From JBGSMX01 sp963790405 (GTDB taxonomy: Bacteria > Actinomycetota > Coriobacteriia > Anaerosomatales > JAGXFU01): a DNA stretch of 64,000 nucleotides. The position numbers and the translations under genes are program-made. Position 1 is the stretch's first letter, and every line of letters starts with the position of its first letter. Shown here piece by piece: positions 45,364 through 55,518 of this stretch. A model generated the notes under the pieces. That model was not told the origin of the DNA and ran no database searches. It worked only from the letters and a program-made list of their open reading frames with translations. The stretch spans positions 62,001 to 126,000 of the forward strand of contig CAWBOJ010000002.1 of the NCBI GenBank assembly GCA_963790405.1. The letters run 5' to 3'.

Positions 45364-47090
45364 CTAGGACTGCGAATCCAGCCCCCACCACACGTCCTTG
45401 CTCAGCGCGGCCTCGCCGCCGAAGAGGTACGACCTATCCACCTTCGGCGCGCCACCCATGCTCCATATGTCGTCGAAGTAGCTGGTCTGACCCGGAGCAA
45501 GTCCTCCGCCGTAGACGTCCACGACCCACTTCGAGAGCTTGTCGCCCTTGGTGAGCAGAAGTGGCTTGGGATCCCCGTACCAGTCATCGCCACAGAATGG
45601 CCCTGCGGCCAAGGCATCGGGGAAGTTCTCGCCCGTGCACAAGCCGATGCGCCGAGGATCGGCGGCATTGAGCGCGTTGGGACTGCCCGACGTACCGACG
45701 TTGCCGCCACCCGGGAAGCCCGCCGCCCACGCCGCGAACTCCTTGGATGTCTCGTAGCGGTCCGCACCGGCAAGCCGGAGCACGTGAGTGCTACCGCCAG
45801 CTTCGTCTTCAGAGCCGTCTCCACGGCTGGCGAGATGGCCGCCGGACCACCGACGATAATCACGTCCTTGATCCCGCGGGCAGTGATCGCAGTGTCCACG
45901 CGCGAATCGAGTGCCGCACCGCCCGTGAGCAAGATCGGCACGAGATCGCCCGCCGCCATCGACGAAGCACTCAAGGCGTCCGGGAAGTTGTACGCATTGG
46001 CGATGAACGCGAAGCCCTTGGGTGTCACCGGTGTCTGTGACGAAAGGCCAAGTGCCTTGTCGGCCACCGCGACCGAGGTCGCGATGCGGTTCGAGCCGGC
46101 GACGCGCTCGACCTTCACGGGGTCGGCCGAGGGGAACAACGCCTTGATGTCGGCGATCACACCGTCTGAGACCGCGGCCGGGCCGCCCACTACATATACC
46201 GTGTCAGGGTTAAGGCGCTTGAGCTCCGCAGCGGTGAGCGCCGGCAGCGCGTTTTGCTCGGCAAGCAGGATGGGTCCTTGGATGACTCCCGCAAGTGAAC
46301 TCGCCGAGAGGGCATCCGGGAACACGTAGCCGTTGACGACGATCGCTGCCGAGAGGTTGTTGCCCATGAGGGTGCCGTCGAGCTGGTTGTCGGAGAAGCG
46401 TTCTCGGCTGATCTCGACTGCGGTGCCGATGCGATTGGTGCCGGCCACTCGGGTGGCCACGGAAACCTTCGCTCGCAACGTGTACTGCCCCGCCTGATCG
46501 AAGTAGTTGTTGCCCGAGTTGTCGCCATAGGGGCGTACGCGGACGTAGTACGTGCCCGGCGCAGTCGGACGGAACACGAGGCTCGCACCGCGACGTGTCG
46601 TCATGGCCTGCAGAGCATCTGAATACCACGGACCCCAGCAGTTGCCGTCAATCGCGAACTTGTCGATTGCGCCCGGCGCGTAGCTGTCGGCAAACGAATA
46701 GACCACCGAGGACGGTATCGAAACCGGGCCGTAGACCTCGATAACCGGGTCTACAAGCGGATCGGTCAAGGGAATCGCTTCGAGCAAGAACGAGTATTCC
46801 GCGTCGACCATGCTCTGGGACACCCCGAACTTGAACCAGTCGGGGTCGTGGGTCGGAGTAGCGGATCGTGCCTCACTGAGGCTTCGCACGGTGGTGTAGG
46901 GCGCGCTTCCCGCGCCTGTGGCCGCCAGTTGCGCGCTGATATCGGTGGCACCGCCCGGGTTGTCGTCGACCGTGTCATAGGCATCAGCGGGATACGACGG
47001 CACCGCCGACGCAACCCCCACAGACAGCATCAGCGCCACCAGCACCGCAACAACGAACAGCACGCCGAATCTGGTTCCTCTGCTGATCAT
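45364..47090 (-). CDS. Secreted PPC-like / CWB2 protein, one frameshift
   Basis: About 575 residues after restoring one missing G near 45795. Signal peptide (FGVLFVVAVLVALMLSVGV), then about 200 residues including a segment like the bacterial pre-peptidase C-terminal (PPC) domain (APGTYYVRVRPYGDNSGNN, QAGQYTLRAKV), then three CWB2 repeats (VAGTNRIGTAVEIS; VAGSNRIATSVAVA; LAGADRYETSKEF). Each repeat has its PDALSASS-type and VVGGPAAVS-type blocks. GGGGAGG precedes the ATG. Length is 3n+2, fitting a single lost base. Probably a wall-anchored surface protein. Confidence 0.82.
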
Positions 47091-47219
47091 GACGACCTCC
47101 CCTACTCGCCGAGGAGCGGCGACGCATCCTCGATAGAACGCCTATTCGGATACAGTACCCCGTCCTCGGCAGCGCTACTCGGCAGCCTATCGAGTCGCAA
47201 GCCAGTGTGCCGGAGCACG

Positions 47220-48542
47220 CTACAACGGTTCGAGTTCCGCAATCGTAGCGAGCGCAGACGTCTCGTCCGGGGCATTGATCACGATTGGCGAACCATCGAT
47301 CACCACGAGCACCATCGCCCAACCGCGAGCCGCATACATCCGGTACTCCACGTCCCCCACGAAGCTCCTCGTGCCTCTGCCGTCGTAGGCCGAGTTCGAC
47401 TCCCACCACTCATCGACCACCGCGGCGTCGCGCATTCCGTAGGTCGTGACGCTGCATCCCGTCGTCGGAATGGAGACCCCGCCCTCACCCCGAATCTCTC
47501 CTTCACCGTATGTGAAGGTGAGCGCGTTCTTGGCCATGATGTCGTCTTCGCCAGGATGCTGTGTCTCGTACATCGCGCCTGCGAGCGGCCCGAAACTGCT
47601 GTCCTCGCCCAGGTACCACACCGGGAATTCCGAGAAGGTCGCCAGCCGAGGATCCCCCACCTCGTAGGAGATGGTCTTGGCCGCACCAGGCGCGTCGAGC
47701 GACTCGATATCGAATAGGTCGGCGGGCACGTCCTCACGAGCGAGCGTCTCCCACTCGGTGACGAAGAGCACCCGTGAACCCATCTGTCGCCTGCCGCCGG
47801 GCTCATCCTCGGATGGAACAGCAAGCTCGTATTCGACCGTCAAAGGACGGTAGTCGGACTGACGCAGTACAACCTCTGTATGCCACCAGAAGTCGAATCC
47901 CTCGTAGTCCCACGCCACCCGCCACACCGGCTCACCGGAAGTGGTGGACTCCTCGGAGACATCGCAATCGCCGGTACGGATTCCATCAGCCAGCCGATCG
48001 ATCCAGGACAACATCGAACTCGGGTCATCCTGGTCGGCCGCCGGTCCCTCGACGATATGCGGTTGCTCTTCGCCGGTTATCGGATTGACGAACGAAGTCA
48101 GAGTCCTCAGACGCCCACCCGCGATGACGTTGTACGACTCGGTGATGTCAGCACTCCCGGGACTCATGAATTCAGAGCGATACTGCTCGTTCGCAACGTC
48201 GATCCAGTACTCCTCTGGCGGCGAGGAAGGTTCGTTTGGGTCATCCGCCAACGCCGCATGCAGCACACCGTCCTGTGGCAGCAGCGCATTCGCGGCGCTT
48301 TCGTAGGCGAACGCGGGCTCCGAGGAGTCCTGGCTGGTGACTGCAACCGCTACGGCCACGAGCGCAAGTGCCACGACTGCGCTCGCGATCCGGGTTGTCA
48401 CGCGCTTGCGAGAGCGCGAGCGAGTCGGCACCACACCAGCGCGCGCCCGGGCGAGCTGGGCGTCGGTAGGCTCTCCGGGAGCCGCTTTCGCAACCCGCGA
48501 TTCCACTGCGCCGAACTCGGAGGACTGGTCTTCACTCTGCAT
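47220..48542 (-). CDS. Single-span membrane protein, putative anti-sigma factor
   Basis: A 440-residue protein with a short cytoplasmic N-terminus, one membrane helix at about 50-70 (ASAVVALALVAVAVAV) and a large extracytoplasmic domain. The ATG overlaps the preceding ECF sigma gene by 11 bases, the usual layout for sigma/anti-sigma pairs. No zinc-binding HXXXCXXC motif is seen, so it is not a classic ZAS anti-sigma factor; a sensor or lipoprotein-like role is possible. A paralogue (58389-59734) has the same arrangement and shares the PAFAYESAANALLPQD-type and FDFWWHTEVVLRQSDYRPLT-type blocks. Confidence 0.72.
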   Translation of the reverse strand: MQSEDQSSEFGAVESRVAKAAPGEPTDAQLARARAGVVPTRSRSRKRVTTRIASAVVALALVAVAVAVTSQDSSEPAFAYESAANALLPQDGVLHAALADDPNEPSSPPEEYWIDVANEQYRSEFMSPGSADITESYNVIAGGRLRTLTSFVNPITGEEQPHIVEGPAADQDDPSSMLSWIDRLADGIRTGDCDVSEESTTSGEPVWRVAWDYEGFDFWWHTEVVLRQSDYRPLTVEYELAVPSEDEPGGRRQMGSRVLFVTEWETLAREDVPADLFDIESLDAPGAAKTISYEVGDPRLATFSEFPVWYLGEDSSFGPLAGAMYETQHPGEDDIMAKNALTFTYGEGEIRGEGGVSIPTTGCSVTTYGMRDAAVVDEWWESNSAYDGRGTRSFVGDVEYRMYAARGWAMVLVVIDGSPIVINAPDETSALATIAELEPL

Positions 48543-49065
48543 TGCCGACACCTCCAACAACCGCCGAAGCGCTCGCGAGTTCCTCGGCATTCTCCTCGGC
48601 AAACGAGTCTCTCAGTCGCTCGAGCGCCCGATAGTAGGTCATCTTGGCAGCGCTTTGCGAAGCGCCCATGAGCGTGGCAACTTCGGCGAACGGACGATCC
48701 TCGACCACCCGCAGGTACACGGCAAGGCGAGAGCGCTCGTCAAGAGCGCGAACGTGCGTCCACACGTCTGGATCTCGCCATGCGTCGCAGGTCTCGTCGC
48801 GTGACTCCCGCGACACGAGGGTCGCGAGCAGCCCTCTTGAACGGCCGCGTGTGCGGTGGAAACTCGCACACAGATTGCGAGCCACGGCGAAGAGCCAGGC
48901 TTCGAGCTTGCCCGGATCCACGCGTTCGCCCGAGCGGACAAGGCGAGAGAACGTCTCAGCGGTAAGGTCCTCGGCATCCTGGGGCGAACCGGTCGAGAAC
49001 GCACAGTAGCGCAAGATCGCACGACTGTGTTCTCGCCACGCCTTTTCGAGCCGCGCCTCGTCCAC
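48532..49065 (-). CDS. ECF sigma factor
   Basis: A 177-residue extracytoplasmic-function sigma factor: region 2 (AILRYCAFSTGSPQDAEDLT, ETFSRLVRSG) and region 4 (AVYLRVVEDRPFAEVATLMG, SQSAAKMTYYRALERL) are both visible. The GTG at 49065 has GGGGAGG 5 bases upstream. It is paired with the overlapping membrane protein and has a close paralogue at 57842. A conserved bipartite motif upstream (49128-49162) suggests autoregulation. The pair may control the surrounding surface-protein genes. Confidence 0.9.
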   Translation of the reverse strand: MDEARLEKAWREHSRAILRYCAFSTGSPQDAEDLTAETFSRLVRSGERVDPGKLEAWLFAVARNLCASFHRTRGRSRGLLATLVSRESRDETCDAWRDPDVWTHVRALDERSRLAVYLRVVEDRPFAEVATLMGASQSAAKMTYYRALERLRDSFAEENAEELASASAVVGGVGNAE

Positions 49066-49127
49066 ATCGCCTCCCCTTCGACTCCTGTCGATCGAACGCT
49101 CGCCCACCCCTAGCAGTCGCTCGTCAC

Positions 49128-49162
49128 AAGAGTATGACGCTCGAAGTAGCCGAGAAGTCACA
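49128..49162 (-). promoter_or_regulatory. Putative ECF sigma promoter, copy 1
   Basis: On the minus strand TGTGACTT (-35 region) is followed after 15 bases by CGTCATACTCTT (-10 region). The same two blocks, 16 bases apart, lie upstream of the paralogous sigma gene at 57769-57804. GAC/AAC at -35 and CGTC at -10 are typical of ECF-dependent promoters, so the sigma factor probably drives its own operon. Confidence 0.65.
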
Positions 49163-49226
49163 TCTCCGTGCCGGAATACCGGTCCCTGGGTATGATTGAC
49201 GTACGCGACTTGAGGGGGTTGCCATC

Positions 49227-51500
49227 ATGAGCAGCTCGATCTTCCACTACCTCGTCCGTTTCAGCGGCCGTATCGGCCTGTGCTTCGCACTCGTATGTGC
49301 GATCGCGCTCGTGGCGCCAACGCCTGCTGCCGCAGCGGACATCATCTACGTGAGTGCCTCGGCCGGCAGCGATGTGACCGGCAATGGGACCACAGCCGAT
49401 CCGTATCGGTCGATCCGCAAAGGGCTGTCGCTCGCGGCATACGGCGACTGCGTGCGCATCATGCCGGGCGACTACTCGACCGCTTCGTCAGGCGAGACGT
49501 TCCCGCTTTCGATTCCGCGCGGCGTTCGGGTCCAGGGCACGGGGGCGTTGGAGCAGACCAAGGTACTCGGAGACGGTCTCCACTCGGTGTTCAGCATCGT
49601 GAACGGGGACGAGAACACCGTGCTCGAGGGTCTCGCCATCACGGATGGAGGAGGTGTCACCGGCGGGGGTGTCAACATCGTCGGCGGGTCGAGCCCGGGC
49701 TGGGGACCCGTCGTCCAGCGCAACTGGATCACCGAGAACGCGGTGACCGGGAACGGCGGCGGCATAGCAGTCAACAAGGGCGCCGCCGCATCCTGCACTC
49801 CTCTCATCAGAAGCAACTACCTGATGGCGAACCAGGCCGACTCCGGGGGCGGCATCTCCTTCACCCAGGCCGTGCCCAACGTGACGCGCTGCATCTTCAT
49901 CAGCAACAGGGCTACGGGACACTACGGAGGCGGCCTCTTCGCGCAGAACGGCCCGAGCGGAACGGTCGAGCGCTGCTACTTCTTCGGCAATTCGGGTCCG
50001 TCCCTTGGCGGGGGACTCACAATCTCGTTCTGCGGACCAACCAACGTCATCGATTCCGTGTTCTTCATGAACCGCGCCCTCTATGGAGGAGGCGCATACA
50101 ACACCGACTCCCCGATGCTGCTCGAAAACTGCGTGTTCACGAGCAACCACGCAGATGACATCGGCGGTGGTATCTACTGCTACGAGGGGAACACCTCCAT
50201 CAACCTGTGTTCGCTGACCCACAACGACGCCACCAGCGTGGGCGACGGCATCCGACAATACGGAGCGAGTGGCATCCTCAGTCTCACCAACTCAATGCTG
50301 TGGGACAACAATGGAGACGACGTCGAGGGGACGATCGCGGCCTCCTATTCGTTGACGCAGGAAGCCGGCATCAGCGGCACCGGGGTCAGACACGACGATC
50401 CGCGCATTCGCGCCCTCGACTCCATCGTTCCGTATGTGCTTGCGGGCTCCCCCTGTATCGACACCGGGAACCCGGCGATCGTCGGAGGGCATGACTTCGA
50501 GCAGATCGCACGTCCCCAGGACGGAGATGGCAACGGCTCGAAGCGCGTCGACATGGGAGCGATCGAGTTCTGGGTAGACGTGCAGCGGGACAGCGGCAGC
50601 ACGCGCTACTCGACCGCGACTGAGATGTGGGGCGATCGGATGATCATGACGCACCATGTGGTCATCGCCACCGGTCTCAACTTCCCCGACGCACTGTGCG
50701 CCTCAGGTCTTGCGGGCGTCTATGGAGCCCCGATCCTGCTCACGAAGCCCGACGTCCTTCCGCCCGAGGTGGTCAACGCGCTGGAGAAGAACGAGACCTA
50801 CGAAGCCTTCATCGTCGGCGGATCCGACGTCGTACACGAAAGTGTGGTCGCGCAGCTCGAGGGAATGGGCATCGACGTTGTGCGGCTGAGCGGCGACACC
50901 CGGTACGAGACGTCCAAGGCGGTCGCCGATCATATCGAAGCCGTCAGAGACCCGGACTTGTGCCTCATTGCGCGCGGCGACTTGTTCCCGGACGCCCTGG
51001 CGCTGTCGCCTGTCGCATGGACACAGCTGGGGCCGGTGTTGCTCGTCAAGCCCGACTCAGTGCCCGCCACGACTCGTGCTGCACTCGACCACAACGCGTA
51101 CGTCCGAGCGCTGATCGGCGGCGACACCACGGCCGTGTCGGCAGGCGTCGAAACGACGGTCAAGTCGTATGTCGGTGCGGCCAACGTCACACGCCTCGGC
51201 GGCACGACGCGCTACGAGACAGCCGCCGAGATCGGTGAGTATGCGATATCCCAGGGGTGGCTCGGCCCGGAGTTCTTCGGAATCGCCACGGGCGAGAACT
51301 TCCCCGACGCACTCGCAGGTGGCGCCGTGTGCGGCTACGAGGACGGTCCGCTGTTGCTGACCAAGAAGGACACGCTGCGTCCTGCTGCACGTCAGCTGAT
51401 GATGGCCAACCAAGACGAGCTGCGAGAGATCTACCTGTTCGGTGGCTCGGACGTAGTGAGCGACCAGGTGATGGACGACTGTGCGCAGCTGATGCCGTAG
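49227..51500 (+). CDS. Secreted beta-helix protein with three CWB2 repeats
   Basis: A 757-residue exported protein: signal peptide (LCFALVCAIALVAPT), a parallel beta-helix with polymorphic-outer-membrane-like GG-rich turns (GNGGGIAVNKGAA, GIYCYEGNTSINLCSLT), an intervening SPCIDTGNPA segment, then three CWB2 repeats from about residue 450 (GSTRYSTATEMWG; SGDTRYETSKAVA; GGTTRYETAAEIG). Frame intact. GAGGGGG lies about 10 bases before the ATG. It is divergent from the sigma operon and convergent with the two beta-propeller genes. Likely a wall-bound polysaccharide-interacting protein. Confidence 0.87.
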   Translation: MSSSIFHYLVRFSGRIGLCFALVCAIALVAPTPAAAADIIYVSASAGSDVTGNGTTADPYRSIRKGLSLAAYGDCVRIMPGDYSTASSGETFPLSIPRGVRVQGTGALEQTKVLGDGLHSVFSIVNGDENTVLEGLAITDGGGVTGGGVNIVGGSSPGWGPVVQRNWITENAVTGNGGGIAVNKGAAASCTPLIRSNYLMANQADSGGGISFTQAVPNVTRCIFISNRATGHYGGGLFAQNGPSGTVERCYFFGNSGPSLGGGLTISFCGPTNVIDSVFFMNRALYGGGAYNTDSPMLLENCVFTSNHADDIGGGIYCYEGNTSINLCSLTHNDATSVGDGIRQYGASGILSLTNSMLWDNNGDDVEGTIAASYSLTQEAGISGTGVRHDDPRIRALDSIVPYVLAGSPCIDTGNPAIVGGHDFEQIARPQDGDGNGSKRVDMGAIEFWVDVQRDSGSTRYSTATEMWGDRMIMTHHVVIATGLNFPDALCASGLAGVYGAPILLTKPDVLPPEVVNALEKNETYEAFIVGGSDVVHESVVAQLEGMGIDVVRLSGDTRYETSKAVADHIEAVRDPDLCLIARGDLFPDALALSPVAWTQLGPVLLVKPDSVPATTRAALDHNAYVRALIGGDTTAVSAGVETTVKSYVGAANVTRLGGTTRYETAAEIGEYAISQGWLGPEFFGIATGENFPDALAGGAVCGYEDGPLLLTKKDTLRPAARQLMMANQDELREIYLFGGSDVVSDQVMDDCAQLMP

Positions 51501-51515
51501 GCGTGCCCGGCTGCC

Positions 51516-53507
51516 CTAGTGCAGCCGGGACTTCACGCTCCCCCTCACTGCCGAGGAGACCACGTCGGTGCCGCCCAGGTATTTCACGCGCGCGATGTAG
51601 TCGCGCTCGGCCGACAGACGCGAGCCGACGATCGCTGGCAGCGTGCCGCGCTTCGTGAGCAGCAGCACCGACCACTCGCGCGCCTGCAGCGCTCCTCCGC
51701 ACAGCGCGTCGGGGAAGTTCTCGCCTGTGGCGATCGCCAGGCCGTCCCACTGCATGCCGGCCCTGTCCACAGCGAGTCGGGCGACCGACACGGCCGTCTC
51801 GTACCGCGTGTCACCAGCCTGGCGGAATACGTCCGAGGCACCGAAGCGATCGCGCAGCATGGCCTCGACACCGCTGGAAACGACATCGGTGCCGCCGAGG
51901 ATGCGCACTTCGCTGATGCCGATGTCCGACATCGCATCAAGCGTTGACGCGCTCAGGCCCTTCGGCCCGACAAGGAAGATCGGCCAGCCGTGCGTGGCCG
52001 CGATCGGGGCTGCTGCCAGCGCATCCGGGAAGTTCATCCCGGTGGCCACGAAGCAGACCGTGCCCGCGGGCGAGCCCTTCGCGACCGTGCACCGACGGGC
52101 CACCGCATTCGCGGTTTCGTAGCGCGTGGCGCCCGCGACCCGCTCGATCTTGGTCACGCCAAGCGCCTGCAGATCGGTCACGACCCCCGAGCCCACCACG
52201 TCCGAGCCGCCCACGATGATCGCGCGCTTGGCCCCAAGCCGCTTGACCTCTGCGGCCACGGCCGCAGGCAGATCGTCGCGCTTCGCGATCAGCACAGGAG
52301 CGTCGAGCACGCCGGCCAGCGAGGACGCTCCGAGCGCGTCGGGGAAGTTCTCGCCGGTGGCGATCACGACGGTGCGGTAGCCCTCGCGGTCGATTGGCAC
52401 TTTCGAGCGATACGCGTCTTCGGAGGCCGCCGCAGCGGTCTCGTAGCGGGTGCGGCCTTCGAGCGCCACATACTGCGTCGCGGGACCGTTCAGGCGCGCC
52501 AAGTAGATGTCATCGTCGATACCGCTTCGATCGGACCACGTCACGATATGGGCGTAGACGTCTGGGCTGACCTGCTCTCCCGGTGCCGAATACACCACAG
52601 ATTCGCCGCCCGTGACCAGATCCCTCATGTAGATGTCGCCACCGGTCGTCGGGGTGTTCCGATGGTCGGTCCACGTCACAACCTGGCCGGAGACGGCCGG
52701 GGCCTGCTGATCCCAGAAGGCGGTACACACAGGTGACTCGAGCCCGGTGGACAGATCCTTCATGTAGATGCCGTAGCCGAATGACAGGAACATCCGAGCG
52801 TCAGTCCAGACAACCGTGTCGCCATAGATGGCCGCACCCATCTGCTGCGCCGCATCAGTGCAGACAGGGGTCTCGATACCGGTGGACAGATCCTTCATGT
52901 AGATGTCGAAGTCAGTCGCCGAGGAGTTCCTGTCATCGGTCCAAACGACAACGTCACCCCAGATGGCCGGATCCCACTGGGCACCGGCTGCCGTGCACAC
53001 GGGTGACTCGAGTCCGGTGGAGAGATCCTTCATGTAGATGTCGAAGTTGCCATTGCGATTGTCCTGCCACACGACTGTGTCGCCGAAGATGTCTGGCGCG
53101 CTTTGAGTCTGCCCGGCGACACAGACAGGTGACTCGAAGCCGCGTCTCACGTCCTTCGCATAGATGTCGTATCCACTCGTGCTGAGATTCCGGAAGTCCT
53201 TCCAAACCACGTAGTCGCCAAAGACCACTGCCTCCTGCTGCGCCCCGTTGGCTACAGATACCGACGACTCGACACCGCTGGTCAGGTTCTTCATGTAGAT
53301 ATCATCGTCGGTGATGGCGCTCCCGCGCGAGTCCGCCCAGACGACCGTGTCCCCGTGAATCGATGGGTACATCTGATCTGCGGCCGCCGTGCACACGCCC
53401 GTCACCGACCCCAGTCGCACCGTCGCCGCCGATGCGACCGCAGCACTCACCGCCAGCGCCACAAACACAGCGAGAGCGATCCTTCGCGCCAGGCCCCTTG
53501 AGTTCAC
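51516..53507 (-). CDS. Secreted TolB-like beta-propeller protein with CWB2 repeats, copy 2
   Basis: A 663-residue exported protein: short signal peptide (IALAVFVALAVSAAVASA), a propeller of about seven repeats of the form DTVVWTDxRN...DIYMKDLSTGxExPVC (residues about 25-340), then three CWB2 repeats (EGRTRYETAAAASEDA; VAGATRYETANAVARR; QAGDTRYETAVSVARL). The propeller probably binds a ligand and the CWB2 part holds it to the wall. GTG start with GAGGAGGGG upstream. The gene directly upstream is a near-identical copy with the same order, so this is a tandem duplication. Confidence 0.87.
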   Translation of the reverse strand: MNSRGLARRIALAVFVALAVSAAVASAATVRLGSVTGVCTAAADQMYPSIHGDTVVWADSRGSAITDDDIYMKNLTSGVESSVSVANGAQQEAVVFGDYVVWKDFRNLSTSGYDIYAKDVRRGFESPVCVAGQTQSAPDIFGDTVVWQDNRNGNFDIYMKDLSTGLESPVCTAAGAQWDPAIWGDVVVWTDDRNSSATDFDIYMKDLSTGIETPVCTDAAQQMGAAIYGDTVVWTDARMFLSFGYGIYMKDLSTGLESPVCTAFWDQQAPAVSGQVVTWTDHRNTPTTGGDIYMRDLVTGGESVVYSAPGEQVSPDVYAHIVTWSDRSGIDDDIYLARLNGPATQYVALEGRTRYETAAAASEDAYRSKVPIDREGYRTVVIATGENFPDALGASSLAGVLDAPVLIAKRDDLPAAVAAEVKRLGAKRAIIVGGSDVVGSGVVTDLQALGVTKIERVAGATRYETANAVARRCTVAKGSPAGTVCFVATGMNFPDALAAAPIAATHGWPIFLVGPKGLSASTLDAMSDIGISEVRILGGTDVVSSGVEAMLRDRFGASDVFRQAGDTRYETAVSVARLAVDRAGMQWDGLAIATGENFPDALCGGALQAREWSVLLLTKRGTLPAIVGSRLSAERDYIARVKYLGGTDVVSSAVRGSVKSRLH

Positions 53508-53538
53508 TACGACCCCTCCTCGTTGCTATCGCACATCC

Positions 53539-55518
53539 CTAGTGCAGCCGCGCCTTGACGTTTCCCCTCACTGCCGAGGACACGACGTCGGTGCCGCCTA
53601 GGTACTTCACGCGCGCGATGTAGTCGCGCTCACCCGACAGGCTCGAACCCACGGCAGTCGGGAGCGTAGCCCCCTTCGTGAGCAGCAGCACCGAGTGCTG
53701 GCGAGCCTGCAGCGCTCCGCCGCATAGCGCGTCGGGGAAGTTCTCGCCTGTGGCGATCGCCAGGCCGTCCCACTGCATGCCGGCCCCGTCCACGCCGAAA
53801 CCTGCGACGGACACAGCCGTCTCGTAGCGAGTGTCACCGAAGTGGCGCATCACGTGTGTGCTGCCGAGCCGGGTGCGCAGCAGCTGCTCCACCTCACTCG
53901 AGACGACATCGGGACCGCCCAAGATGTGCGCCTCCTTCACCCCGATGTCATCCATGGCCTGAAGCGTCGAGGCGCTCAGCCCGCCAGGTCCAGCCAAGAA
54001 GATCGGCCAGCCCTGTGCGGCTGCGATCGGAGCCGCGGCCAGTGCGTCCGGGAAATTGAGTCCGGTAGCCACGAAACAGACCTCCTCGTAGCGCGAGCCT
54101 TGCAGCAAAGCGCAGCGCCGTGCCACCGCGTTGGCGGTCTCGTAGCGCGTAGCTCCCGCGACCCGCTCGATCTTGGTCATGCCCAGCGCCTGCAGGTCGC
54201 TCACGACGCCTGCTGCCACGACATCCGACCCGCCCACGAGGATCGCGCGCTTCGCCCCAAGCCGCTTGACCTCGGCGGCCACCGCTGCCGGCAGGTCATC
54301 ACGCTTCGCGATCAACACGGGAGCGTCGAGCACGCCAGCCAGCGACGAAGCGCCGAGCGCGTCGGGGAAGTTCTCGCCGGTGGCGATCACGACGGTACGA
54401 TAGCCTTCGCGGTCGACAGGCACCTTCGAGCGGTACGCGTCTTCGCTGGCCGCCGCCGCGGTCTCGTAGCGGGTACGTCCCTCGAGCGCGATCGCCCGCG
54501 TCACCGGTCCATCGATACGCGCTGAGTAGATGTCGGTCACGCCGGTGGCCGAGTTGCGGTCGTCATCCCAGACGGCGATGTGTCCGTAGAGCGCAGGAGC
54601 ACATTGGTCGTCGTTCGACGTGGACAACGAGCTCTCGGTCCCATTCACGAGGTCTCTCATGTAGATGTCGTCGCCGAGCACGACGAAGGTGCGCCGGTCT
54701 TGCCACACCACCAGGTCACCGTAGATGGCGCTCCGGTCCTGCTGCTCGGGTTCCGCACATACGACGGACTCGACGCCGGTCGAGAGGTCCTTCATGTAGA
54801 TGTCCGTGGCGATAGGCAAGTTTCGATCGTCGGTCCAAACGACCGTGTCTTCAAACACGGCCGGGTAATACGACCAGCTGGCTCCCGAACACACGACCGA
54901 TTCATCCATGGTCGAGAGATCCTTCATGTAGATGTCGAGCGTGCCGTTGCGGAAGTCCTCCCACACGACGATGTCGCCGAAGACGTCCGGGTCCTGCTGG
55001 TTGCCAGGCGCCGTACACACGGGAGACTCGACGCCGGTCGAGAGGTCCTTCATGTAGATGTCCGAGCCATTCGTGGTTGCAGAGCGGTAGTCCTCCCACA
55101 CGACGATGTCGCCGAAGATGGCTGGCTCCAACTGCGCCTCAGATACCGTGCAAACGGGAGACTCATCACCGGTCGAGAGGTTCCTCGTGTAGATGTCGTA
55201 GTTGGTATTGCGGGCGTCCGCCCACACGACCGTGTCGCCGAAGATGTCCGGCGTCAGCTGGTTGGACGAATCCGCGCACACGGGTAGTTCGGCGCCGGTG
55301 GACAGGTTCTTCACGTAGATATCGCCGGCGCCATAGCGATGGTCCGTCCACACGACCCTGTCGCCGAATATGGCCGGCACCAACTGGTTGCCGGTCGCCG
55401 CACACAGGGGTGCTTCCGACCCTGGCCGCACCGTCGCAGCCGAGGCGACAGCGACACTCACCGCCAGCGCCACGAACACCGAAAGCGCGACCGTTCTCAC
55501 CAGGCCCCTTGCGTTCAC
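53539..55518 (-). CDS. Secreted TolB-like beta-propeller protein with CWB2 repeats, copy 1
   Basis: A 659-residue paralogue of the downstream gene with the same signal peptide type, seven-bladed propeller-like repeats and three CWB2 repeats. The CWB2 half is almost identical to copy 2 (for example LEGRTRYETAAAASEDAYRS in both); the propeller half is more divergent. Its GTG overlaps the stop of the upstream lipoprotein gene (GTGA), so the lipoprotein and both propeller proteins probably form one transcript. The 31-base gap to copy 2 carries a fresh GAGGAGGGG ribosome site. Confidence 0.87.
   Translation of the reverse strand: MNARGLVRTVALSVFVALAVSVAVASAATVRPGSEAPLCAATGNQLVPAIFGDRVVWTDHRYGAGDIYVKNLSTGAELPVCADSSNQLTPDIFGDTVVWADARNTNYDIYTRNLSTGDESPVCTVSEAQLEPAIFGDIVVWEDYRSATTNGSDIYMKDLSTGVESPVCTAPGNQQDPDVFGDIVVWEDFRNGTLDIYMKDLSTMDESVVCSGASWSYYPAVFEDTVVWTDDRNLPIATDIYMKDLSTGVESVVCAEPEQQDRSAIYGDLVVWQDRRTFVVLGDDIYMRDLVNGTESSLSTSNDDQCAPALYGHIAVWDDDRNSATGVTDIYSARIDGPVTRAIALEGRTRYETAAAASEDAYRSKVPVDREGYRTVVIATGENFPDALGASSLAGVLDAPVLIAKRDDLPAAVAAEVKRLGAKRAILVGGSDVVAAGVVSDLQALGMTKIERVAGATRYETANAVARRCALLQGSRYEEVCFVATGLNFPDALAAAPIAAAQGWPIFLAGPGGLSASTLQAMDDIGVKEAHILGGPDVVSSEVEQLLRTRLGSTHVMRHFGDTRYETAVSVAGFGVDGAGMQWDGLAIATGENFPDALCGGALQARQHSVLLLTKGATLPTAVGSSLSGERDYIARVKYLGGTDVVSSAVRGNVKARLH

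Larger units (their letters stand above)
51516..55518. repeat. Tandem gene duplication of about 2 kb units
   Basis: Two direct repeats, 51516-53507 and 53539-55518. Similarity is strongest over the CWB2-coding part and around the start and ribosome site. It can mediate unequal crossing-over. Confidence 0.8.
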
